From positions 1 through 57,901 of the forward strand of contig JANXTT010000021.1 of the NCBI GenBank assembly GCA_025352225.1: DNA of 57,901 nt, read 5' to 3'. The notes beneath the pieces were generated by a model, which was given only the letters and a program-made list of their open reading frames with translations, was not told the origin of the DNA and did no database searches. How positions within the stretch are numbered: position 1 is the stretch's first letter; each line of letters begins with the position of its first letter. The DNA is from Mucilaginibacter sp. GTDB lineage: Bacteria; Bacteroidota; Bacteroidia; Sphingobacteriales; Sphingobacteriaceae. Positions 25,765-35,935 of the stretch are shown piece after piece. Made by a program: the position numbers and the translations under genes.

Positions 25765-27489
25765 ATGGGTTCTTCCCCGATAAATAACAAACTTATTATC
25801 TACCAGGTATTGCCCCGGTTATTTGGCAATACCAATACCACTAACAAAAATTATGGTTCCATCCGCGAGAATGGCGTTGGTAAGATGAACGATATTAATA
25901 ACAACGCGTTGCAGCAAATTAAGGCTATGGGCTTTACTCATGTTTGGTACACGGGTATAATTGAACATGCTACAATGACAGATTACTCGGAATATGGTAT
26001 CCATAACGACGACCCGGACGTGGTTAAGGGCAGGGCGGGCTCGCCTTATGCTATCAAAGATTATTATGATGTATCGCCAGACCTCGCTGTAGATGTTCCA
26101 AACAGAATGGCTGAATTTGAGCACTTGATTGAGCGCACGCATAACAACGGGTTAAATGTTTTTATTGATTTTGTACCTAATCACGTTGCCCGAACATATG
26201 CCTCAAATAATAAACCGCCGCATGTGCGCGATTTTGGCGAACAGGATAAAAAAACCAAAGCATTTGACCCGCAGAATGATTTTTACTATATACCCGGGCA
26301 AGCATTTGTTGTTCCTCCGGCTTATAATCCCGGTGGCGACTGGTACGATAGCCCTGCTAAAGACGGCCATTTTGATGAAAATCCAGCTAAGGCAACCGGT
26401 AATGACGCCTTTACCGCAACTCCCTCTATAAACGATTGGTTCGAAACCGTAAAATTAAATTATGGTGTTGATTATCTGAATGGGCGAAAATCTTATTTTG
26501 AACCTATCCCGCCTGTATGGCAAAAAATGCACGATATATTATTATACTGGGCCTCAAAAGGTATTGACGGTTTTAGGTGTGATATGGTGGAGATGGTGCC
26601 GGTTGAGTTTTGGGCCTGGGTGATACCTAAAGTTAATACGCAATATCCAAACATTATATTTATTGGCGAGGCTTATGATGCATCTAAATATAGCACCTAT
26701 ATTTTTAAAGGACACTTTGATTACTTGTATGATAAGGTTGGGTTGTATGATAGTTTAAAGCGCCTTATCCGCGATGAGCAACATGCTACTATTTGGGATA
26801 TTAATTATGTATGGACTCAGGAGAGTCGTGATTTTTCGGAACACATGCTCAGGTTTTTAGAGAATCATGATGAGGTGCGTATAGCCTCCGCGGACTTTGC
26901 AGGTAACCCATGGTACGCTGCTCCGGCAATGATCGTATCTGCAACGTTATCAACAGGCCCTGTAATGGTTTATTTTGGCCAGGAGGTTGGTGAGCCGGCT
27001 AGTGGCAGCGAGGGCTTTAGCGGTAATGATGGCCGCACTACTATTTTTGATTATTGGGGTGTTCCTGAGCATCAAAAGTGGCTTAACGGGGGTAAGTTTG
27101 ATGGTGGCTTGCTTACAGACCAGCAAAAGTTATTGCGTAATTTTTATAGTAAGCTATTGAATGTAGCCGGGCAAAATGAAGCCATATCACAAGGTAAATT
27201 TTACGAACTCATGTTAGCAAACCGACATGAAGGGAGTGGTTTTGATGAACGTACTTACGCTTATATGCGTTATACAGATAAAGAGCGGATTTTAGTTTTA
27301 ACAAATTTCCATCGTTTTGATAAGGAGCTATATGTAAAATTACCAACCGAATTAATTGCGCAACTAAAATTATCAGGGTCTAAAACATTTACGGATTTGT
27401 TAACCGGAACAAGCTATAAAACAGATAATGTTACTGATGGCTTAAAGTTAAAACTTGGGCCCACAAGTGGTGTTTTACTGAGGTTTTAA
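25765..27489 (+). CDS. GH13 alpha-amylase family enzyme
   Basis: The 574-residue protein is a glycoside hydrolase family 13 enzyme without a signal peptide, so it acts in the cytoplasm. The catalytic triad is visible: D273 in GFRCDMVEMV, E302 in FIGEAYD and D369 in ENHDEVR, with VNV-type FIDFVPNHVAR before it. The barrel carries a long insert (about 150-235, FYYIPGQAFVVPP). The exact substrate (starch, glycogen, maltodextrin) is not clear. It sits between pgmB and a GH31 enzyme in the glucan group. Confidence 0.9.
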   Translation: MGSSPINNKLIIYQVLPRLFGNTNTTNKNYGSIRENGVGKMNDINNNALQQIKAMGFTHVWYTGIIEHATMTDYSEYGIHNDDPDVVKGRAGSPYAIKDYYDVSPDLAVDVPNRMAEFEHLIERTHNNGLNVFIDFVPNHVARTYASNNKPPHVRDFGEQDKKTKAFDPQNDFYYIPGQAFVVPPAYNPGGDWYDSPAKDGHFDENPAKATGNDAFTATPSINDWFETVKLNYGVDYLNGRKSYFEPIPPVWQKMHDILLYWASKGIDGFRCDMVEMVPVEFWAWVIPKVNTQYPNIIFIGEAYDASKYSTYIFKGHFDYLYDKVGLYDSLKRLIRDEQHATIWDINYVWTQESRDFSEHMLRFLENHDEVRIASADFAGNPWYAAPAMIVSATLSTGPVMVYFGQEVGEPASGSEGFSGNDGRTTIFDYWGVPEHQKWLNGGKFDGGLLTDQQKLLRNFYSKLLNVAGQNEAISQGKFYELMLANRHEGSGFDERTYAYMRYTDKERILVLTNFHRFDKELYVKLPTELIAQLKLSGSKTFTDLLTGTSYKTDNVTDGLKLKLGPTSGVLLRF

Positions 27490-27631
27490 TTAACAAAATC
27501 ATAATTTTTAATAAAAATGGCAGTTAATGTTCGTTTATTGAAAAAATAATGCTTTATTTAAAGTTCAAAATGCAAACTCGGTAACGAATTTGCCTGACCT
27601 TGTTAATTAGTGTGGAAATAGAGTAATATAA

Positions 27632-30082
27632 ATGGACGAATTAAAGAATACTGATATACCAGGAGAGGATATTACAGAAGAAGAGATAATTCAGCATCTG
27701 AATAACCCTGTGGTGGGTTTAAAACCAATAGTAAAAAAATACCTGGGTGCTGTGAAGAGCGTGCACCAGCAGGAAAATAAATTTTACTTTACCGACGGCG
27801 ACGCTAAGGTTGAATTGATTATTGTAAGTGATGATATTATTCGCGTCAGGCTTGCACCGCACGGGGTTTTTTTAGACGAATTTTCGTATGCGGTAAATAA
27901 TCTCCAACAAAAAGTTTCCGTGTTCTCCTTACACGAAGAAGAAGAAGCATACCGGGTTTCAACGAATACGGTGAATTGCCATATTCGTAAAGCCGATTTT
28001 AATATTTCGTTCTCAGATAACGAGAATCGCATCATGAACGAAGATGCAAAACCCATGCATTGGGAAGAGAATGTTCAATTTGGCGGATACTATGTTTTTG
28101 GCACAAAAGTTTGTAACCCCCGCGAAAGTTTTTTTGGCCTGGGTGATAAAGCTACTGAACTTAACCTAAAAGGCAAGCGGTTACATAACTGGAATACCGA
28201 TGCCTATTCTTTCGCTAAAGATCAGGACCCATTGTACCGCACAATCCCATTCTATATTAGTTTGAACGAAGGGGTTGCTCATGGAATTTTCTTTGATAAC
28301 ACCTTTAAATCTCATTTTGATTTTGGAGCCGAAGATAAAACCAAAACAAGTTTTTGGGCCGATGGGGGTGAGTTGCAATACTATTATATCAATGGCCCGC
28401 ATATGATGGATGTGGTAAAGCGTTACCATAGCCTAACGGGCACTCACCCCATGCCGCCACTTTGGGCATTGGGTTATCATCAATGCCGATGGAGCTATTA
28501 TCCAGAATCAAAGGTTAAAAAAATAGCGCTGGGCTTCCGAGAAAATAAAATCCCATGCGATGGTATCTATCTGGACATTGACTACATGGATGGCTACCGT
28601 TGCTTTACATGGAACCGTAAATATTTCCCCGATCCTAAAAAAATGATCAGGGAGCTGACGGAATTAGGTTTCAAAACAGTTGTTATTATTGATCCCGGGA
28701 TACGGGTTGACGATAATTACGGGGTGTTTAAAGAGGGGAAAGAAAAAAAATATTTTTGTCGCCGTTGTGATGATTACTTTATGGAGGGCCATGTTTGGCC
28801 GGGCCGATGCCAGTTTCCTGATTTTACTAATCCCGAAGTACGCGAATGGTGGGGGGGATTGTTTGATGAATTGGTGCAGCTAGGTGTTGCCGGGGTATGG
28901 AACGATATGAATGAACCTGCGGTTTTTGGTGCCGGAACGTTTCCAGATGATGTGCGCCATCAGTATGATGGGCACCGCGGCTCACACCGCAAGGCGCATA
29001 ATATTTATGGTATGCAAATGGTGCGCGCCACCTACGAGGGCTTACGTAAGTTGATGAAAAATAAACGGCCATTTACCATTACCAGAGCCGGTTATTCGGG
29101 GGTGCAGCGTTATGCCTGCGTTTGGACGGGTGATAATGTGGCATCGTGGGAACATTTAAAATTAGGTAACATACAATGCCAGCGGTTATCCATATCCGGA
29201 ATTTCATTTTGTGGGACAGATATAGGTGGTTTTAGCGGCGAGCCTGACGGTGAATTGTTTACCCGGTGGATTCAACTGGGTGTGTTTTCTCCATTTATGC
29301 GGGCGCACTCCGCCGGTGATACCCGAGAGCGCGAACCTTGGAGCTATGGAGAACCCTTTACCACTATTAACCGTAAATTTATTGAGCTGCGTTATAGGTT
29401 AATGCCTTATTTTTATTCGGCATTCTGGGAGCATCATCGTTATGGGTTTCCTATATTAAGGCCATTGGTGATGCATGAGCAAGATGTAGAAATAAACCAT
29501 TACAGACAAGACGAATTTACTTTTGGCGATAAGATATTGGTATGCCCGGTAATGGATCCGGGTGTAAAATCGCGTATGGTTTATTTACCTAAAGGCGATT
29601 GGTATCATTACTGGACACACGACCCTCTTAAAGGTGGCCGCGAAATTGTTGTTGAAACGCCTTTGGATTCTATGCCAATATTCGTAAAAGCAGGTTCTGT
29701 TATTCCAGAGTCGCCGGTAATGCAATATGTTGGCGAAAAGCAGATCGAAGAACTATTGTTCCAGATATATTATACCAATTACGAAGTTAACTCCTTCTTT
29801 TTTGAAGATTACGGTGAAACATTTGCTTACGAACAGGATATTTATTTGGAGAAAAAGTTTGTTACCAATGGCGATAAAAAAACCATGACCATCACACAGT
29901 CAATAGAAGGATTATATACCCCCCGCTATGAAAGTTACGAAATGAAGATCATCGGGCTGCCATTTAAACCATCAAAAGTTATAGTTGATAATAAGGAGAT
30001 CACTGAAACAACCATTGATGAACTTAAACGTTACCGTTTTAAAGCCAATAAAAACTTCAGAGTAATACAAATTTTTAAGTAA
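27632..30082 (+). CDS. GH31 alpha-glucosidase
   Basis: The 816-residue protein shows GH31 signatures: the nucleophile motif GVWNDMNEPAVFG (D425), the acid/base motif VWTGDNVASWEH (D501), a substrate-binding segment GIYLDIDYMDG and a WALGYHQCRWSYY stretch. No signal peptide is seen, pointing to internal glucan or oligosaccharide breakdown. The N-terminal 30 residues are acidic. It precedes glgB by about 190 bases, with a terminator between them. Confidence 0.93.
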   Translation: MDELKNTDIPGEDITEEEIIQHLNNPVVGLKPIVKKYLGAVKSVHQQENKFYFTDGDAKVELIIVSDDIIRVRLAPHGVFLDEFSYAVNNLQQKVSVFSLHEEEEAYRVSTNTVNCHIRKADFNISFSDNENRIMNEDAKPMHWEENVQFGGYYVFGTKVCNPRESFFGLGDKATELNLKGKRLHNWNTDAYSFAKDQDPLYRTIPFYISLNEGVAHGIFFDNTFKSHFDFGAEDKTKTSFWADGGELQYYYINGPHMMDVVKRYHSLTGTHPMPPLWALGYHQCRWSYYPESKVKKIALGFRENKIPCDGIYLDIDYMDGYRCFTWNRKYFPDPKKMIRELTELGFKTVVIIDPGIRVDDNYGVFKEGKEKKYFCRRCDDYFMEGHVWPGRCQFPDFTNPEVREWWGGLFDELVQLGVAGVWNDMNEPAVFGAGTFPDDVRHQYDGHRGSHRKAHNIYGMQMVRATYEGLRKLMKNKRPFTITRAGYSGVQRYACVWTGDNVASWEHLKLGNIQCQRLSISGISFCGTDIGGFSGEPDGELFTRWIQLGVFSPFMRAHSAGDTREREPWSYGEPFTTINRKFIELRYRLMPYFYSAFWEHHRYGFPILRPLVMHEQDVEINHYRQDEFTFGDKILVCPVMDPGVKSRMVYLPKGDWYHYWTHDPLKGGREIVVETPLDSMPIFVKAGSVIPESPVMQYVGEKQIEELLFQIYYTNYEVNSFFFEDYGETFAYEQDIYLEKKFVTNGDKKTMTITQSIEGLYTPRYESYEMKIIGLPFKPSKVIVDNKEITETTIDELKRYRFKANKNFRVIQIFK

Positions 30083-30096
30083 TTATATCAATTATT

Positions 30097-30138
30097 AACC
30101 CGGATTATATTCAATAAATACAATCCGGGTTTTTTTTT
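30097..30138 (+). terminator. Terminator between GH31 and glgB
   Basis: AACCCGGATT and AATCCGGGTT form a perfect 10-base stem around an A/T-rich loop, followed by a T run. It lies 15 bases after the GH31 stop. Confidence 0.85.
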
Positions 30139-30273
30139 CATTTCAAATAATAATGTAGCTTTAATAACTGAAACGGGCTTGTTATATTTAATAGTTAACT
30201 TGTGCCCAAAAGATATGAGGTTTTTAAATCATTCGGTAATAATCGCTGTTAAGCATACATATATATCTATAAG

Positions 30274-32370
30274 ATGACCAAAAAAATAAATACTGGAGAA
30301 TCTATACCAGGTGGGCAACTATCAAATGTAAAAACCGCAGAAAAAAAAATAAAAGCGGCATCAACTGACATGATAACGCCTGCGAAGGAAGATAAAGTTA
30401 TAAAGGCGGCAAAAAAAGCGGCCGGTGCAATAACCCATAAACAACAATCATTGTCGGCAGTTGAACCTTATAGCCTTTTAACAGATTTTGATATCGGTTT
30501 GTTTAAAAGTGGTAAACACTACAAGCTTTATGAAAAACTGGGTTCGCATGTGGTTGAACATAAGGGGGTTATAGGTACTTATTTTGCGGTTTGGGCCCCT
30601 AATGCACGGTATGTTTCGGTTATGGGCAACTTTAACGGCTGGAACCGTGGTTCTCATGGTTTATATGTCCGTTGGGATGGTTCGGGGATTTGGGAAGGTT
30701 TTATCCCAAACGTTGGTGATGGAGAAAAATACAAGTATTTCATTAATTCGTCAAGCGGCGAAGACCTTGAAAAAAGTGACCCGTTTGCTTTGCGCTGGGA
30801 AGAGCCACCGCGTACCGCATCAATAGTTACTCATACTTTTTATGAGTGGAAAGATGCTGAATGGATGAAAACCCGTAAAAAGCATAATGCGATTGACGCG
30901 CCTTATTCTGTATACGAAGTGCATTTTGGCTCGTGGGCTCGTGGGCCGGAAGATCCTGACGTGTTTTTAAGTTATAGAGATATGGCTGATAAACTGGTGC
31001 CTTACGTTAAGGAAATGGGTTTTACACATGTAGAATTTATGCCTTTAATGGAACACCCTTTTTATCCGAGTTGGGGATACCAAATTGTAGGTTTTTTTGC
31101 CGCGTCATCCAGATATGGCAGCCCGCAGGATTTGATGTATTTGATAGAATGCCTGCATAACGAAGGAATAGGCGTTATTTTTGATTGGGTGCCATCACAT
31201 TTTCCGGGCGATGCTCATGGTTTATATAACTTTGATGGTACACACTTGTATGAACATGCCGATCCCCGAAAGGGTTATCACCCCGACTGGACTTCGTATA
31301 TATTTAACTATGGGCGAAACGAGGTTAGGGCATTTTTAATTAGTAATGCCTTATTCTGGCTGGACCGTTACCACATTGATGGTTTACGTGTTGATGCTGT
31401 AGCGTCTATGCTCTTCCTTGATTATTCGCGTAAACACGGCGAATGGGAGCCAAATGTTTTTGGGGGTAACCATAACCTTGAGGCAATATCTTTATTAAAA
31501 GAATTTAACGAAGCCGTTTATAGTAATTTCCCGGATGTGCAAACCATTGCCGAAGAATCAACGTCGTTTACGGGTGTAAGCAGGCCTACTTTTGCCGGTG
31601 GGTTAGGCTTTGGTATGAAATGGATGATGGGTTGGATGAACGATACACTCAAATATTTTAAAGAAGACCCTATAAACCGCAAATATCACCACAGCCAGAT
31701 AACTTTTAGTACCGTATACGCGTTTACCGAAAACTTTATGCTACCGCTTTCGCACGATGAAGTTGTTTACGGTAAAAAATCAATACTGCGTAAAATGCCG
31801 GGCGACGATTGGCAACAATTTGCCAACCTGCGCCTGCTTTACAGCTATATGTTTACACATCCGGGTACTAAGCTGTTGTTTATGGGCGATGAATTTGGAC
31901 AAAGTGAGGAGTGGAACTTTCAGTATTCGCTGGATTGGCACTTATTGCAGTATGCTCCCCACCAGGGAATAAAAGAAACTGTAAAGGCATTAAATCATTT
32001 ATACAGAAGTGAGCCCGCTTTATATCAAAAAGGGTTTTCGTCGGATGGTTTTCAATGGATAGATGGCGGTAACGCGGCCGATTCTGTATTGGTTTTTACC
32101 CGCAAGGGCAACGACCCTAAAGATGACCTGGTTATTATTTTAAACCTCACACCGGTAGTAAGGCGTAACTACCGTATCGGTGTACCAGAAAAAGGAACAT
32201 GGATGGAAATATTTAACTCAGATGATGAGCAATACTGGGGGAGTGGGTTAGTAAATAATGATATGCTTAAAACTGACAAAGTGCTATGGCAATGGAAAGA
32301 TGATTCGGTTGTAATAACCGTGCCACCTTTAGCGGCGGTAGTTTTAAAGCGCGAAACCCAATGGGTGTAG
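30274..32370 (+). CDS. glgB: 1,4-alpha-glucan branching enzyme with extended N-terminus
   Basis: GlgB makes the alpha-1,6 branches of glycogen. The 698-residue protein has a CBM48 domain (about 100-130, GTYFAVWAPNARYVSVMGNF) and the GH13 core with GLRVDAVASML (D374), TIAEEST (E427) and LPLSHDEVVYG. An unusual Lys/Ala/Thr-rich stretch of about 60 residues (KKINTGESIPGGQ, KAAKKAAGAITHKQQ) precedes the normal start. No glycogen synthase or ADP-glucose gene is near it. Confidence 0.94.
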   Translation: MTKKINTGESIPGGQLSNVKTAEKKIKAASTDMITPAKEDKVIKAAKKAAGAITHKQQSLSAVEPYSLLTDFDIGLFKSGKHYKLYEKLGSHVVEHKGVIGTYFAVWAPNARYVSVMGNFNGWNRGSHGLYVRWDGSGIWEGFIPNVGDGEKYKYFINSSSGEDLEKSDPFALRWEEPPRTASIVTHTFYEWKDAEWMKTRKKHNAIDAPYSVYEVHFGSWARGPEDPDVFLSYRDMADKLVPYVKEMGFTHVEFMPLMEHPFYPSWGYQIVGFFAASSRYGSPQDLMYLIECLHNEGIGVIFDWVPSHFPGDAHGLYNFDGTHLYEHADPRKGYHPDWTSYIFNYGRNEVRAFLISNALFWLDRYHIDGLRVDAVASMLFLDYSRKHGEWEPNVFGGNHNLEAISLLKEFNEAVYSNFPDVQTIAEESTSFTGVSRPTFAGGLGFGMKWMMGWMNDTLKYFKEDPINRKYHHSQITFSTVYAFTENFMLPLSHDEVVYGKKSILRKMPGDDWQQFANLRLLYSYMFTHPGTKLLFMGDEFGQSEEWNFQYSLDWHLLQYAPHQGIKETVKALNHLYRSEPALYQKGFSSDGFQWIDGGNAADSVLVFTRKGNDPKDDLVIILNLTPVVRRNYRIGVPEKGTWMEIFNSDDEQYWGSGLVNNDMLKTDKVLWQWKDDSVVITVPPLAAVVLKRETQWV

Positions 32371-32376
32371 TTAATA

Positions 32377-32407
32377 TACAAAAGCCGGCTAAATGCCGGC
32401 TTTTGTA
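32377..32407. terminator. Bidirectional terminator between glgB and the second GH31 gene
   Basis: A perfect 13-base stem, TACAAAAGCCGGC with its reverse complement, closes around the loop TAAAT. T runs occur on both strands, so it can end both convergent transcripts. Confidence 0.9.
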
Positions 32408-32413
32408 TTAGTT

Positions 32414-34732
32414 TTAATATTGAATATAAATTGCCGCGTTATGATTGGCAATCATAAAAGAAATAGATTTATCCTTTTCGGGGTAGGCTTCTATTTCGTT
32501 ACCATCTGTTCTAATAACCTTCAACTTAGTATCAAAGCCATGTAATAACAATTTTAACTGGTTAAATTTAGATACGTAAGTGCCGCCTACAGCTCCAATT
32601 TCAATTTGTTTTTTATCAGGCACAAATCTGATATTACGTTTATAATAATCTCCTTTTTCATAGTTGTATGATGATCCGTCATCTTCGTAATAAGTAAACA
32701 AATTGGGCTCAGCTCCGTTCCAAATATGTAACTCTAATATACCGTTGCCCTTTTCCTCCGTGTTTTGAATTATGGCTTGCATAGGGATAATAGCCCCAGC
32801 TTTTATAAAAACAGGCAGATTGTTTAAAGGTGCCGGAGCCACCACAACTTGTTTACCATTAAACTTTTGCTTCGAACTTAGCCGATACCATTCGCCTTCG
32901 GGTAAATATACCTGGGTGGTATCAACCGTGCTTGCTACTGGGGCAACTAATATATAATCACCAAATAAAAACTGGTTTTGATATTGATGATCGTAAATAT
33001 TTTCATCCTGTGTGTAATCAATAGCCAATGTACGGCTAATTGGTAAACCTGTTTTATGCGATTGATAAAAGCTCGAATATATATAGGGCAGCAACTTATA
33101 ACGCTGCTCAATGTCTTTTTTAATTATCGCCTCGTTTTTAGCTCCCCACAGCCAAGGTTCACGGTAAATAGTATCAATACAGGCGTGGTTACGAAACATG
33201 GGTGTATAAACCCCTAACGAGTTCCATCGCACCATTAACTCGGGAGTAGGGTTGCCGGTAAAACCCCCAATATCAACCCCAACTAACGATAACCCTACCA
33301 GGCCTAAACTATTAACAAGCCGCTGCCCTAATAGCATATGGGCGTCATAAGCAGAATTATCGCCCGTCCATACCGCCGAATACCTTTGCACACCCGCGTA
33401 TGCGGCACGCGTTAAAACAAACGGACGTCTACCTTTTAGTGTTTTTTTAGTGCCATCATAGGTAGCACGTGCCATTTGGCTGCCGTAGGCATTGCGCACC
33501 TCGGGCATGGTATATTTACCAAACTGTACCAATGATGGTATGTTTTGCCCCCAGGCGGCAGGCTCATTCATATCGTTCCAAAAGCCATCAACACCAACTT
33601 CCGTTAACGCTGTAAATGCTTTACCCCACCATTTTCGCACATCGGCTCTAAAAAAGTCGGGGAAATGGCAACGACCGGGCCAAACATTGGCAATATACTT
33701 TTCACCATTGGGATAAGTAGCAAAATAATCATTCTTTACCCCTTCTTCGTATTGTTTGTAGCCCTTTTCTACCTTTATCCCGGGGTCAACAATGGTAACT
33801 AAATGGAACCCCATTGCTTTAAGCTTATCCATCATTCCGTTTGGGTCAGGAAAGGTTTTTGGGTCCCAGGTAAATATTTTGTATTTATCCATGTAATCTA
33901 TATCGCAATAAATTACATCGATGGGTATCTTCTTCTTCCGGAAGGTAGTGGCTATTTTTAATACTTCATTTGCCGACATATAGCTCCAGCGGCATTGCTG
34001 GTAACCCAGGCTCCAAAGTGGCGGCATCTCCATACGCCCGGTTAACCAGGTATAATCTTCCAGTATTTTGGCAACACTTTGTGCCCCAAAAAAATAATAG
34101 TTCATATCGCCACCATCGGCTCCAAACCAACTCATTTGCTCATCGGTAGTTGCCCCAAAGTCAAAATAGCTTTTATGGGGATTATCCATAAACAGGCCAT
34201 ATATTAAACCGCTGTGCAAGCCAATAAAAAATGGAAATGTTTTGTATAAGGGGTCGGTTTTTAAACCATGTTCTGATGCATCTGTGTTCCAGTTAACATA
34301 CGAGCTGCCCCGGCGGTTAAGGTTACCAGTTTTTTCGCCGAGGCCAATAAACTTTTCATTTGCATGGAGCTTGCGGTAATTTATTACTTGCTCGCCTTGC
34401 CATGTGGTGCCAAAACGCGCGTCGTCCTCACTTAACAATTTATCATCGGCAGTATAAAAGCTGAACCGGAGCGGCGCTTTATTGATCTTGAGTTTGATGG
34501 CGGATGTGCGGACAATTATTTCGTTTTCCGCATCAATAAAGTTCACCTGTTTTAACGAGTGTTGAATAACTGCGAAGGAATGATCTTCTACGGAAGGGCT
34601 TTTAGTGATATTAACCCTTATAATGGTTGGGCTGTAAACATATATATGTGCCTCGGCAGTGGCAGTACTGATCACCAATTTTTCTACCCGTTGCTGTATG
34701 GTTTGTACATTGCCTAAAATTTCTGTCTGCAT
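32414..34732 (-). CDS. GH31 alpha-glucosidase
   Basis: The 772-residue protein is a second GH31 enzyme with GFWNDMNEPAAWG (nucleophile D387), VWTGDNSAYDAHM (D458), CDIDYMDKYKIF and GYQQCRWSYMSANE. It has no signal peptide. It shares the overall plan of the enzyme at 27632, but the sequences differ clearly, so it is an older paralog, not a recent copy. It is read convergently with glgB. Confidence 0.93.
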   Translation of the reverse strand: MQTEILGNVQTIQQRVEKLVISTATAEAHIYVYSPTIIRVNITKSPSVEDHSFAVIQHSLKQVNFIDAENEIIVRTSAIKLKINKAPLRFSFYTADDKLLSEDDARFGTTWQGEQVINYRKLHANEKFIGLGEKTGNLNRRGSSYVNWNTDASEHGLKTDPLYKTFPFFIGLHSGLIYGLFMDNPHKSYFDFGATTDEQMSWFGADGGDMNYYFFGAQSVAKILEDYTWLTGRMEMPPLWSLGYQQCRWSYMSANEVLKIATTFRKKKIPIDVIYCDIDYMDKYKIFTWDPKTFPDPNGMMDKLKAMGFHLVTIVDPGIKVEKGYKQYEEGVKNDYFATYPNGEKYIANVWPGRCHFPDFFRADVRKWWGKAFTALTEVGVDGFWNDMNEPAAWGQNIPSLVQFGKYTMPEVRNAYGSQMARATYDGTKKTLKGRRPFVLTRAAYAGVQRYSAVWTGDNSAYDAHMLLGQRLVNSLGLVGLSLVGVDIGGFTGNPTPELMVRWNSLGVYTPMFRNHACIDTIYREPWLWGAKNEAIIKKDIEQRYKLLPYIYSSFYQSHKTGLPISRTLAIDYTQDENIYDHQYQNQFLFGDYILVAPVASTVDTTQVYLPEGEWYRLSSKQKFNGKQVVVAPAPLNNLPVFIKAGAIIPMQAIIQNTEEKGNGILELHIWNGAEPNLFTYYEDDGSSYNYEKGDYYKRNIRFVPDKKQIEIGAVGGTYVSKFNQLKLLLHGFDTKLKVIRTDGNEIEAYPEKDKSISFMIANHNAAIYIQY

Positions 34733-34918
34733 GTATTGTAATTATAGTACGATGAGCTAACAATGTTTTTATTACAACAGCAGTAACGTTTTAATAGTTT
34801 AGATTATGATGAGATAAATTGAATGCGACGCTCCTGAAAAATAGAATTATGGTTTAATTTCTATAGGAGATTATTCGAGATGCTATGTATTTTGATGCAC
34901 ATTGCAAATGTATTAAAC

Positions 34919-34947
34919 CAAAAAATCCCGCTGGTAGGCGGGATCTG
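34919..34947 (-). terminator. Terminator after the nucleotidyltransferase gene
   Basis: On the minus strand ATCCCGC and GCGGGAT form a 7-base stem followed by a T run. It lies about 25 bases after the stop at 34969. Confidence 0.75.
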
Positions 34948-34968
34948 TTACTGAATATTATGATAATC

Positions 34969-35871
34969 TTATGCCCATAAATTTGGTGGGTAAGTTCCGT
35001 TTTGTACTAACTCAGATATGCTTTTTTGAACAATTGGCTTATCTTCTTTATAAGTAACGCCAAACCATTTTGAGCCCGTTGGTATAACTTTGAATGCCGC
35101 TGTACCTGTTTTGATCAGCTCATCGGCAACAAGCGGAATAAAAAACTCTGATTTGGGGTTATTTTCGTTAGCATCAACAAAACGTTTAAACATGTCCAGG
35201 CTCTGCTCAAAAACAGCCGGGGTAAAACCCCAGAAGTTCATAGATACCCGGGTGTCATTTGGCAACGCATGTTCGCCTTCGGCATCTTTGTAAGCCACGT
35301 TGCCGCCATCTGTAAAATAAACTTCAGTACGTTCGTTTATTTCGACCATATCGCCTTTATCATCAACTTTACAAACACCGCGTGATACAGAACCATAATC
35401 GGATAATGTTCTGTCTATCTGAAAGCCTATCAACGAATATTGAGTGTCAGTGATCTCAGTAGTTAAGAACTTAGCCATTTTTTCAAATGAATCATAACCG
35501 TAAAAGTCATCGGCATTAATAACACAAAAAGGCTCTTTTATATTGTTACGGGCAGCTAAAACAGCATGGGCGGTACCCCATGGTTTTGCACGCTCAACAG
35601 TTTTGTCAATACCATATTGTTTAAGGTCAAAATTTTGAAAAACATAATCTGTTTCAATTTTACCTTTTAATTTAGGCTCAAATATGGCTTTAAAATTATC
35701 CAGAAACTCTTCGCGAATAATGAATGTTACTTTACCAAAACCAGCCTTTATAGCGTCGTAAATAGAATAATCTATAATGGTTTCGCCGTTGGGGCCAAAG
35801 CCGTCAACCTGTTTCATGCTTCCATAGCGGCTGGCCATGCCTGCGGCCAAAATTAATAGTGTAGGTTTCAT
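34969..35871 (-). CDS. Sugar nucleotidyltransferase-like protein
   Basis: The 300-residue protein begins with the nucleotide-binding motif LILAAGMASRYGSMK (about 6-20) and has VINADDFYGYD (about 118-127). Both are typical of glucose-1-phosphate nucleotidyltransferases and related NTP-transferases. Its length suits a family of Bacteroidota UTP/GTP-sugar transferases. The sugar and nucleotide are not certain. It stands alone between terminators, near the glucan genes. Confidence 0.8.
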   Translation of the reverse strand: MKPTLLILAAGMASRYGSMKQVDGFGPNGETIIDYSIYDAIKAGFGKVTFIIREEFLDNFKAIFEPKLKGKIETDYVFQNFDLKQYGIDKTVERAKPWGTAHAVLAARNNIKEPFCVINADDFYGYDSFEKMAKFLTTEITDTQYSLIGFQIDRTLSDYGSVSRGVCKVDDKGDMVEINERTEVYFTDGGNVAYKDAEGEHALPNDTRVSMNFWGFTPAVFEQSLDMFKRFVDANENNPKSEFFIPLVADELIKTGTAAFKVIPTGSKWFGVTYKEDKPIVQKSISELVQNGTYPPNLWA

Positions 35872-35935
35872 GTTGCTAAAGTAAATTATTTATGCGTGTT
35901 TTATGCGATCTTATATTTGCTACCGCGGTTTTTAA

